Assembly (NCBI GenBank): GCA_026400435.1
Contig: JAPLOZ010000055.1
Coordinates: forward strand, 1-39,542
DNA length: 39,542 bases
Source: Hyphomicrobiales bacterium
GTDB lineage: Bacteria > Pseudomonadota > Alphaproteobacteria > Rhizobiales > Rhizobiaceae
Reading direction: 5' to 3'
Shown here: positions 10,255-17,630 of the stretch, one piece after another
Position numbering within the stretch: the first letter of the stretch is position 1
How the letters are laid out: every line of letters begins with the position of its first letter
Notes under the pieces: model-generated
The model's database searches: none
What the model saw: only the letters and a program-made list of their open reading frames with translations
What the model was told of the DNA's origin: nothing
Made by a program: the position numbers and the translations under genes

Positions 10255-11112
10255 ATGCCAATTGCACGCCTCGAAGGCCGCGCGCTGATCACCGTCTCGG
10301 GTCCCGACGCGGAGCATTTCCTGCAGAACATCGTCACGGCCGATCTCGATGCGCTGAAGAGGGGCGAGGCAAAACCGTCCGCGTTGCTGACGCCGCAGGG
10401 AAAGATCCTGTTCGATTTCCTCGTCTCGAGAACCGGCGCGGATGCGTTCCGGCTTGATTGCCGCGCCGACATCGCCGACGACTTCATGCGCCGGCTTAGC
10501 TTGTACAGGCTGCGCGCCAAGATCGCGATTTCCAAGCAGGAAGAATCACTTGTGGCGGTTTCGTGGGGAGCCGAGTCAGGCGCTTCAGGCAATGATTCAA
10601 GCTGGCTGAGCGATTCGCGTTTCCCCAAGACTGCCCCCGCCTGGCGATCCTATGAAGCCAGGAGCGTCAGCAGCGACGTGGCGTCGTGGCATGCCTTCCG
10701 TATCGCGACCGGCATTGCCGAGAGCGGAACCGACTATGTGCTGGGTGATGCTTTCCCGCACGACGTGCTGCTCGACCAGAGCGGCGGCGTCGGCTTTCGC
10801 AAAGGTTGTTACGTCGGCCAGGAGGTGGTGTCGCGGATGCAGCATCGCGGCACCGCGCGAAGGCGCGTGCTGATCGTGTCGGGCGATGCCCTCCCACCAT
10901 CGGGCACGGAAATCACCGCCAACGGAAAGGCGCTCGGGACGCTCGGCTCGACGGCGGCCGGCAAGGGTCTCGCGATCCTGCGCACCGACCGCGTCAAGGA
11001 CGCGCTCGATGGCGGCGCGACGATTCTGGCGGGGGATGCGCCCATCGGTGTCGCGATACCGGGGTGGGCGTCGTTCACCTTTCCCCAGAGCGCACCCGGC
11101 GAGGACGCGTGA
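10255..11112 (+). CDS. ygfZ: YgfZ/GcvT-like folate-binding protein
   Basis: A 285-aa tetrahydrofolate-binding protein related to GcvT, needed in other bacteria for maturation or repair of certain iron-sulfur enzymes. The signature KGCYVGQE is at residues 183-190, including the functional Cys185. The N-terminal half has PDAEHFLQNIVTADL and LLTPQGKILFDFLV, typical of the family. The start at 10255 (MPIARLEGRALITVSG) fits homologues; the frame is open further upstream but overlaps the divergent amidohydrolase. Its stop overlaps the next start as TGATG (11110-11114), so it is coupled to the HD-domain gene. Confidence 0.92.
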   Translation: MPIARLEGRALITVSGPDAEHFLQNIVTADLDALKRGEAKPSALLTPQGKILFDFLVSRTGADAFRLDCRADIADDFMRRLSLYRLRAKIAISKQEESLVAVSWGAESGASGNDSSWLSDSRFPKTAPAWRSYEARSVSSDVASWHAFRIATGIAESGTDYVLGDAFPHDVLLDQSGGVGFRKGCYVGQEVVSRMQHRGTARRRVLIVSGDALPPSGTEITANGKALGTLGSTAAGKGLAILRTDRVKDALDGGATILAGDAPIGVAIPGWASFTFPQSAPGEDA

Positions 11113-11726
11113 TGGCGGCCGACAGGGTCGGCGCGGCGCCGCGGGCATGGCAGCGCATGCTGTCGGGCCGGCGGCTCGACCTGCTCGATCCTTCGCCGCT
11201 CGATGTCGAGATCGCCGATATCGCGCATGGACTTGCCCGCGTCGCGCGGTGGAACGGCCAGACATCAGGCGACCACGCCTTCTCGGTGGCGCAGCATTGC
11301 CTGCTGGTCGAAGATATCTTCAGCGCTCAGCAGCCAGGCGCCTCCGCCAGCGCGCGGCTCACGGCGCTGCTGCATGATGCGCCCGAGTATGTGATCGGCG
11401 ACATGATCTCCCCTTTCAAGTCGGCCGTCGGCGGCGGCTACAAGGCGGTCGAACAGCGGCTGCAGCGGGCGGTACACCTGCGTTTCGGGCTGCCGGCGGA
11501 GACCGGCGAGAAGCTCAAGCGGGAAATCAAGCGCGCCGACCAGATTGCGGCCTATTTCGAGGCGACCCAGCTGGCGGGATTCTCGATCGCGGAGGCGGCG
11601 CAATTCTTCGGCCGGCCACGCGGCATTTCGGCGGATTGCTTCGACCTCGCCTGCAAGCCGGCAAAAAGCGTACACTCGGCCTTCCTCAGGCGCTTCGCCT
11701 CAATCGAGAAGCTGCGCAGCATCTAG
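11112..11726 (+). CDS. HD-domain hydrolase (YfbR-like phosphohydrolase)
   Basis: 204 aa with an HD-type metal site: HAFSVAQH (first His), LLHDAPEY (His-Asp), then IGDMISPFK and a later Asp in KRADQIAAYFEA. The order and spacing match the YfbR/HDDC2-type group, which dephosphorylates deoxynucleoside 5'-monophosphates, though the substrate here is not shown. No signal peptide. The start codon overlaps the ygfZ stop. At the other end its TAG shares a CTAG with the stop of the convergent ABC transporter gene (11723-11726). Confidence 0.88.
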   Translation: MAADRVGAAPRAWQRMLSGRRLDLLDPSPLDVEIADIAHGLARVARWNGQTSGDHAFSVAQHCLLVEDIFSAQQPGASASARLTALLHDAPEYVIGDMISPFKSAVGGGYKAVEQRLQRAVHLRFGLPAETGEKLKREIKRADQIAAYFEATQLAGFSIAEAAQFFGRPRGISADCFDLACKPAKSVHSAFLRRFASIEKLRSI

Positions 11727-13777
11727 TTGCGCCGCAGCTTCAGGCGACCAGGCAAACGGTGACCCGCGGCCGGCCCCGCGCGGGCGACGACCTCGACAAA
11801 TTCTGGCGGGAGCCCGACGCCGAGCGGCGCTTTCGTGGCGACCCCGTCTGCGACGGTCAGCACGCTGTCGTAGAACGCAACCCCCGTCGCCGACTTCGGA
11901 GGAACGGCTTCGTGCATGACGCTGATAACGCTGATGCCGGGACAGTTGTCCTTGATCGCCTGGTGGAACGCGATCCTCGCGTCCGGGTCGAGCGCGCCGG
12001 TTGCCTCGTCGAGGAAAAGCAGGCCGGGTTGCTGAAGCAGGATTCGTGCAGCAACGAGCTTCTGCTTCTGGCCGCCGGATAGAAGCAGGTCCCAGATGAA
12101 GCCCTCGCGGCTCTCCGCGTCAAGCTGCGCCGCTAGATCGCCAAGCCCGGCCTTGATCAGGACCGCCACGACGTCGGCATCGGCGTGCCCGGCTGCGGCG
12201 TCCGGCAGGCAAACGAGTTCCTTGAGCGTCAGTTGCGGCAGCTTCACGTCTTGCGCGGCGTAGAACGTCTTCACGCCCTCGGGAAAGATGATGTCGCCGC
12301 GACCGTAGGGCCAAAGCCCGTTGATTGCCTTGATCAGCGAGGTCTTGCCGCTGCCTGACTCGCCTTTCATGCAGCTCCACTCGCCGCGCCGGAAGCGCAC
12401 GTTGCGGACGGTCAGGAACGGCGTGGCCAGTGTGCCCTGATGCATGAGATCGAGATTGCGGATGGTCAGCCCGAAAACCGGATTCTGCGTGCCGTAACGC
12501 AGATCGCGGTTGCCGGTGCGCCTGTAGAAATCGTCCGGGTCCTGAACCTCTTCGATTGCCCGAGCCAGATCCGTAATGCGGCGCGCGTTTGCCTTGAGCG
12601 TCGCAATCGCCGGCATGACATCGATGAACCAGGAACACTGGCCGATCAGCGAATTCACCAGTTCGGCGCCGGTGATGTAGCTCTTCAGGCTGATGCTGTT
12701 GCTGACGAAAGGCAAGAGGCCGGGAAGGTAGGCGACTATCCTGGCGGCAAAGAAGTTGTAGATGCGCTCGAACGACTGGTAGCCGGTGTTGACCCAATTC
12801 AGCTTCGTCCAGGTCCGGTCGATATCTTCGTAGAGGCGGGCGTGCATTTTCTTCTGTACAGCCTCGCCGCGCGCCGCCGAGACATGAAAGCTGCGCCTCA
12901 GAAGCGTCGTCAATTCCGCGCGGTAGCTTCCCTCGGCGCGCTGCATGGCTATCGTCAGGCGCTCCATCAAGCCGCCCATCCTGAGTGCGAACCAGGTGTT
13001 GAGCGGCACATAGATGCCGACAGCCACGAACGCCAGGACGGCTGCGGCGTATGTGCCGAGGAACTCCAGCCCATCGATCGCCGTCGACTGCTCGATCAAT
13101 TTCTGCCCAACGAAGTAGAGCGAGGTGACGACGCCCATGACGCCCATGGCTAGGCCGATCGCCCCGCCGGTCATGCCCTTGATCGATTCCTGCACGCGCT
13201 GGTCGATATTGTCCGGCGGCTCCACCCGCGTTCCATCGGCCTTCTGGCTACCATGCTGCAGGTGGAAGTGCGTGTGGTTTTGGTCGAGCAGGGCATCGTT
13301 GAAGCGGCTGTCCAGCCAGCTACGCCATTTGCGATGGAGGGTTGTGGATACGAGGTGGCGGCAGCCGACGATCGCAACATCCTTGAGCACCACGAGCAGG
13401 ATCAGGAAGGACGCGCTGCCGAGGAGGTAGGGCAGCGGTTCGGCGTTGCCAATGTCATGAAACCGGGCGATTGCATTGACCAGGTCGCCCGAGGCTTCGG
13501 CCATCCAAACGCTGGTCTTGCTGGCGGCAGCCGTAAAAAGCGCAATTACCGCGGTCAGCGTCCACGCTTCCTTCCAGCGCTCCGAGAACCAGTAGGCTCT
13601 CATCAGGCCCCAGAAGCCGCGCATGGACGAAACCGGTGTTCGCGGCGGCGCCTGAGCCTTGCCGTTCCGCCCCGAGCCCCGCAAGGGCAGCCGAGGTCTC
13701 ACGACACTCGTCCGATTTTCATTCCCACCCTTTGCCCCTTTTTTGCCACGAAGATAACACGATTCGGGCGCTTTCAA
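11723..13777 (-). CDS. SbmA/YddA-type ABC exporter, fused permease and ATPase
   Basis: 684 aa. An N-terminal membrane domain of the ABC_membrane_2/SbmA-BacA type (about residues 50-400, roughly six hydrophobic segments, with the family block VSTTLHRKWRSWLDSRFNDALL and PDNIDQRVQESI) precedes a nucleotide-binding domain: Walker A GESGSGKTS near residue 472, signature LLSGGQKQKL, Walker B LLFLDEATGALD and a switch histidine in SVMHEA. BacA-like transporters in rhizobia affect peptide uptake and very-long-chain lipid in the envelope; fused members such as this have less certain cargo. The frame begins with TTG at 13777 in a basic N-terminus; an ATG at 13624 (MRGFWGLMRAYW) is the other plausible start. 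Its stop overlaps that of the HD gene. Confidence 0.9.
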   Translation of the reverse strand: MKAPESCYLRGKKGAKGGNENRTSVVRPRLPLRGSGRNGKAQAPPRTPVSSMRGFWGLMRAYWFSERWKEAWTLTAVIALFTAAASKTSVWMAEASGDLVNAIARFHDIGNAEPLPYLLGSASFLILLVVLKDVAIVGCRHLVSTTLHRKWRSWLDSRFNDALLDQNHTHFHLQHGSQKADGTRVEPPDNIDQRVQESIKGMTGGAIGLAMGVMGVVTSLYFVGQKLIEQSTAIDGLEFLGTYAAAVLAFVAVGIYVPLNTWFALRMGGLMERLTIAMQRAEGSYRAELTTLLRRSFHVSAARGEAVQKKMHARLYEDIDRTWTKLNWVNTGYQSFERIYNFFAARIVAYLPGLLPFVSNSISLKSYITGAELVNSLIGQCSWFIDVMPAIATLKANARRITDLARAIEEVQDPDDFYRRTGNRDLRYGTQNPVFGLTIRNLDLMHQGTLATPFLTVRNVRFRRGEWSCMKGESGSGKTSLIKAINGLWPYGRGDIIFPEGVKTFYAAQDVKLPQLTLKELVCLPDAAAGHADADVVAVLIKAGLGDLAAQLDAESREGFIWDLLLSGGQKQKLVAARILLQQPGLLFLDEATGALDPDARIAFHQAIKDNCPGISVISVMHEAVPPKSATGVAFYDSVLTVADGVATKAPLGVGLPPEFVEVVARAGPAAGHRLPGRLKLRRN

Positions 13778-13927
13778 ACCAATTGTCAGACAAGTGGAGC
13801 ATTACCCAGGGTTACGCCAGCGCCACTGACCTACCTGCCGGTAGCTCTAATGATCTGTTCTGTAACGATTTTTCGTGATGCTTTTACGAAAGCGTCAGCT
13901 GGATGCGCTGTGCTGTTCTGGCGCCTT

Positions 13928-15391
13928 CTAGCGGCCTGGGCGATCCAGACGGTCGAGGAACCATTGGGTGAGGCGTACCCAAACCTCGTCCTTTTCGCCG
14001 GAATCCTCCCAGCCGTGATCGAGGTTGGGGTTGTCGTTCACCTCGATGATATAGACACCGTCCTTGGTTTCCTTGAGGTCGACCCCGTAGAGGCCGTCGC
14101 CGATGCAACGCGCGGCCTTGACGGCGGTTTCGACCACCAGCGGCGGCGCCTCTTTCAACGTAAAGGTCTTGATGCCGCCCTGCAGCGGCTTGCCGGCACG
14201 GTCGTGGTTGACGATCTGCCAGTGCTTCTTGGCCATCAGATAGTGGACGGCAAACAGCGGCTGGCCGCCCAGCACGCCGACCCGCCAGTCATATTCGGTC
14301 GGCAGATATTTCTGCGCGATCAAGAGATCGGAATCATCGAGCCAAGTCGTCGCCAGCCGCTTCAACTCGTCAAGGGACGAGACCTTCTTGACGCCGCGCG
14401 AGAACGAACTGTCGGGGATCTTCAAGACCAGCGGGAAGCCAAGCGTGTCCGCCGCAAGCTCGAAATCGGCCGCGCTGGCAATCATCACGGTCGGCGGTAC
14501 TGGGACCTTGTTGTAGGCCATCAGCTCGTTGAGATAGACCTTGTTGGTGCAGCGGATCATCGACAGCGGATCGTCGATAACGGGCATGCCTTCCTGCTGA
14601 GCGCGCCGTGCGAAACGATAGGTGTGGTTGGAGATCGAAGTGGTCTCGCGGATAAACAGCGCGTCGTAGTTTGCGAGCTTGGCGAGGTCCTTCTTGGTGA
14701 TCGGCTCGACCTCTACGCCCATCTTCTCGGCGATCCTGGCCCAGTGACGCAGCGACGATATCTCGGACGGCGCCAGGGTCTCATGCGGATCGACCAGCGT
14801 GGCGAATGTGTAGCGCGCCGGCGTGCGCGCCTTGGTGTCGCGCCATTCGCGGCCGGTGTATGTATCGAGGCTCGCCAGGAAGCGCTTCTTCTCCTCCCCT
14901 TCAAGCCGGATCACCGGCAGAAAGCCGATCTTGCGAATCGACGCCCATTCGGCGCCGTCGCGGATGGACACTTCAAGCGACGGCGCGCGGAACCAGTCGA
15001 ACAGCAGCCTTGCAAACCGGTCCCACGCCTTGGACGGTCCTATGCCAAAGAAGAAGGAAGCCTTCGCCGGGAAGGCGCCGCCGAGTTCCTTGCGGCACTT
15101 GTTGAGTGCAAGTTCCAATTCGGGCAGCGCGTTCTCGTAGAGCTTGGGCTCGGACAGATCGATGATCGTCTCGACCGTCGGGATGACCCTGTGGCCGCGC
15201 GAGCTTGCCAGCAGCGAGGCATAGTAGCCGCGGGTTTGGTAGCCGTAGCTGTTGGAAAGGTTGATGACCTTGGGACGCTGCCCGCGAAACAATGCCGGAT
15301 GCGCGAGGTAGTCGCGGTTGGTGATGATCTTGTGCGGCGTCGCTACCTGGTCGAGATCGCTTTGTCTGCCGGTCAGGATAACCCAGGTCAT
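13928..15391 (-). CDS. RimK-like ATP-grasp ligase with N-terminal RLAN domain
   Basis: 487 aa. The first about 160 residues (MTWVILTGRQSDLDQ, INLSNSYGYQTRGYYASLLA, HRVIPTVETIIDLS) fit the RimK-like ATP-grasp N-terminal (RLAN) domain. The remainder is an ATP-grasp fold: IDDPLSMIRCTNKVYLNELM, FPLVLKIPDSSFSRGV, the metal-binding DLKETKDG-VYIIEVNDNPN at the end. ATP-grasp enzymes of this kind join an amino group to a carboxylate and may tag a protein or peptide; the substrate is unknown. The ATG at 15391 overlaps the stop of the GNAT gene (ATGA), which fixes the start and implies coupled expression. Longer open frames upstream translate the GNAT gene out of frame. Confidence 0.9.
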   Translation of the reverse strand: MTWVILTGRQSDLDQVATPHKIITNRDYLAHPALFRGQRPKVINLSNSYGYQTRGYYASLLASSRGHRVIPTVETIIDLSEPKLYENALPELELALNKCRKELGGAFPAKASFFFGIGPSKAWDRFARLLFDWFRAPSLEVSIRDGAEWASIRKIGFLPVIRLEGEEKKRFLASLDTYTGREWRDTKARTPARYTFATLVDPHETLAPSEISSLRHWARIAEKMGVEVEPITKKDLAKLANYDALFIRETTSISNHTYRFARRAQQEGMPVIDDPLSMIRCTNKVYLNELMAYNKVPVPPTVMIASAADFELAADTLGFPLVLKIPDSSFSRGVKKVSSLDELKRLATTWLDDSDLLIAQKYLPTEYDWRVGVLGGQPLFAVHYLMAKKHWQIVNHDRAGKPLQGGIKTFTLKEAPPLVVETAVKAARCIGDGLYGVDLKETKDGVYIIEVNDNPNLDHGWEDSGEKDEVWVRLTQWFLDRLDRPGR

Positions 15392-15939
15392 AGGGAGGCG
15401 CGCCTCGGAGTCTTTTCGGTCAGCCGCGAGAACGACGCGCTGCCCGTGCTGGTTTCCTTCGCCCTGTCCCCGGTGACGGCCGAAGCGGCCTCGACCAGCA
15501 GCTTGTTCATGCAAATGGCCGCCATGCCGTCTTGATAATAGCCGGGGCGGCTGCCGGTCCTGATGAACCCGGCCTGCCGGTAGATAGCCACTGCACGCGG
15601 ATTGTCCTCTCGAACCTCGAGCCTGAGCGAGCGCCGCCCGCGCGCAAGCGCTTCCCTCTCGGCCGCTTTCACCAGCATCCTGCCGATACCGCGCCCGGAG
15701 TGGCCGGGCCCGACGGCAAGCGAATAGAGCCGTGCAGCGGCAGCGCCCTTGCGCAAAAGGAGGATACAGTAGCCCGCCACGCTGGCTTCCACCTCGGCGA
15801 CGATGACGGCAGCCGATCCGCTCATGGTCAGACGGCGCAACGACGATCGCGTCAGCCGGTCGGTCTCAAAGACGGCATTCTCGATTGCGAGCAGCGCGTC
15901 GACATCACTTGCGCGGGCCGGGCGGATGTCGGCAGCCAT
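15388..15939 (-). CDS. GNAT N-acetyltransferase (RimI-like), coupled to the ATP-grasp ligase
   Basis: A 183-aa acetyl-CoA-dependent transferase. Motif A is YSLAVGPGHSGRGIGRMLV, followed by AEREALARGRRSLRLEVREDN and RAVAIYRQAGF, which is close to RimI-type enzymes that acetylate protein N-termini or small amines. The last about 35 residues are a charged tail of no known domain. In other genomes I recall a similar GNAT fused to or next to a C39-type peptidase and an RLAN ATP-grasp gene; no peptidase is present in this window. Start at 15939 (MAADIRPARASD) is chosen on family N-termini; a longer frame to 16017 is possible. Confidence 0.9.
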   Translation of the reverse strand: MAADIRPARASDVDALLAIENAVFETDRLTRSSLRRLTMSGSAAVIVAEVEASVAGYCILLLRKGAAAARLYSLAVGPGHSGRGIGRMLVKAAEREALARGRRSLRLEVREDNPRAVAIYRQAGFIRTGSRPGYYQDGMAAICMNKLLVEAASAVTGDRAKETSTGSASFSRLTEKTPRRASL

Positions 15940-16151
15940 GCGGAACCGGGAACCTCGTGATGGAGGACATGGATCTGGTGAAAACTCACTTTGCCCAAGC
16001 CTCTCACGCAGGGGCATTTTTGCGCTATCGCTCTTCGATTTGGGCTGAATTGTGGCGCATTCGCTGAGGACTCACAGGGCTTTGTACCGGCCCTGCTTAG
16101 CAGAGTCCGGCGGTACTCCGAAATCTCATTTGCTAACTGCGCCCCGCTGTC

Positions 16152-16943
16152 TCAGGCCATGCCCGCGCCAGCCAGCAATTGCCTGTAAGCCTTGCGTCCG
16201 ACATCGACCAATCGGTCCTGTGGCAATGTCCCGACTATGGCGCATCCCCAACCGTCGTCCAGCCAATAGACCGCGCTCGCTCCGCCCGTCTCGTGCTTGT
16301 AAACACCCTTGGATTTTTCATCGCCCTCGGCGGTAACGTAGATCGAGATGCGGTTGCTGCCAGCATCCTCATAAAGAAGGAGACCGGCGGTCTTCTGCCC
16401 GGCAGGAAGCAGCCGGCCGCCGACGAGATGGAAGCCCTCGGCGGCAAGATCGGGGGCGACGAGCGTCAAGCCTACCCGCTTTGACAGCCAGGCCAGCAGA
16501 TGATCCTTGTCGTCGGCGCCAACCTCGACGGCGTGGCGCTGCTCGGCTGCATAGATCGTGTGCGCGGCGATCGCTTCTTCCGCCAGCTCATCCTCGGCCT
16601 GCGGCTCGATGCCGATGGCTTCGACGCCGGCCAGGTAGCCGCCGCCCGCGCCAAGCGCCAGAAAGACCGCTGCCGCGGCGGCAAAGCGCCAGCGCGCAAC
16701 GCGTGTTGCCGGAGCAGGCGCTTCCCCAGCGGCGCGCATGGCCAGGCGGTCTGGCACGCGCTCTTCAAGCACACCGGCGAAAGCCTCTCTCAGCCGGGCA
16801 CGATCTGCTTCGAAGCGCAGGCTGCGCGCCTTCATGTCCGGCGTCGCTTCGAGCCAGGCCTCGAAGTCGCGGCGATCCTCGTCCGGCAGTTCGCCATCGA
16901 GCGCCAGGTGGATGTCGCGTTCGCTGAAATCGCGCCGGGTCAT
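16152..16943 (-). CDS. Membrane anti-sigma factor (zinc-less)
   Basis: 263 aa. The N-terminal about 60 residues (SERDIHLALDGELPDEDRRDFEAWL) form the cytoplasmic sigma-binding helices, residues about 83-107 are one transmembrane segment (WRFAAAAAVFLALGAGGGYLAG) and the rest is periplasmic, with LVAPDLAAEGFHLVGGRLLP and YWLDDGWGCAIVG blocks. The His-Cys-Cys zinc motif of ZAS-type anti-sigmas is not present. Its ATG overlaps the sigma factor stop (ATGA, 16940-16943). It should hold the sigma factor at the membrane until an envelope signal arrives. Confidence 0.9.
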   Translation of the reverse strand: MTRRDFSERDIHLALDGELPDEDRRDFEAWLEATPDMKARSLRFEADRARLREAFAGVLEERVPDRLAMRAAGEAPAPATRVARWRFAAAAAVFLALGAGGGYLAGVEAIGIEPQAEDELAEEAIAAHTIYAAEQRHAVEVGADDKDHLLAWLSKRVGLTLVAPDLAAEGFHLVGGRLLPAGQKTAGLLLYEDAGSNRISIYVTAEGDEKSKGVYKHETGGASAVYWLDDGWGCAIVGTLPQDRLVDVGRKAYRQLLAGAGMA

Positions 16944-17458
16944 CGTTCCACCACCCTGATGGCGCGGCGGCGGCCCACGTCGTCGAGCAGGCCGCGAAGC
17001 TCTTCGCGGCCCCGCGCCACCCGCGACATCAGCGTTCCGGCCGGGATGCCGAGCATTGTCGCGGCTTCGGCATAGGAGAACCCCTCGACGCCGACGATGA
17101 CGAGGGCGGCCCGCCGATCCGGGCTGATCGCCTGGAGCGCGTCCATGATCTCGCGCGAGGCTACGCTCTCGGTCTGGTCGGCAGGCACCGACATAGCCTC
17201 GGACCCTTCGAGGGGCATCATGACGACCTCCGCCCGGCGCTTGGTCCTGCGCGTCTGATCGACGAAAAGATGATGCATGATGGTGAACAGCCAGCGTCGT
17301 GGGTTCTCGTCCGAGGTCCAGTTGTCCAGGCGCGAAAGCGCGCGCTCAAGACAGTCCTGAACGAGATCGTCGGCGGAATCGCGGTCGCGCAGCAACGCAC
17401 GCGCGTAGCGCCTAAGTCGCGGAATTTCCGCAAGGATCGCGGTCCTTCTCTGGTCCAT
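16940..17458 (-). CDS. ECF-family RNA polymerase sigma factor
   Basis: A 172-aa sigma-70 of the extracytoplasmic function group with only regions 2 and 4. Region 2: RRYARALLRDRDSADDLVQD and NPRRWLFTIMHHLFVDQ. Region 4: SPDRRAALVIVGVEGFSYAE followed by a helix-turn-helix ending AGTLMSRVARGREELR. It is translationally coupled to the anti-sigma gene downstream. Such pairs are usually self-regulated, but I found no convincing GGAAC/CGTT-type promoter with correct spacing in the 170 bases upstream. The regulon is unknown. Confidence 0.93.
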   Translation of the reverse strand: MDQRRTAILAEIPRLRRYARALLRDRDSADDLVQDCLERALSRLDNWTSDENPRRWLFTIMHHLFVDQTRRTKRRAEVVMMPLEGSEAMSVPADQTESVASREIMDALQAISPDRRAALVIVGVEGFSYAEAATMLGIPAGTLMSRVARGREELRGLLDDVGRRRAIRVVER

Positions 17459-17630
17459 GCCGGCCGTCTCAGCGCTTCATCGCTTCGATTGAACCCTCGT
17501 TGACCCCACTGCACAAGCCGGCATCTGTGATTGTTCTTCAAACTGGACAACGTTGGTCGACTGCGGTTTCATCCCGCGATGCATCAAGAGATTGAAGCGC
17601 GGTCCAACGGTTGTCGGCGGGCAGCGTGGC

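Noticed and set aside
13778..13927. Possible terminator after the RimK-like gene (TTTCGT...ACGAAA)
   Set aside because: The stem is only six A/T-rich pairs and has no proper T-run, so it is too weak to call.
13253..15535. A 760-codon plus-strand open frame
   Set aside because: It runs antisense across the 5' part of the ABC exporter gene and the whole RimK-like gene, lacks family motifs, and is expected from high-GC codon bias on the other strand.
17459..17630. GAAAC...CGTT words resembling an ECF promoter before the sigma gene
   Set aside because: The gap between the two words is 13 bases, shorter than the usual 16-17.
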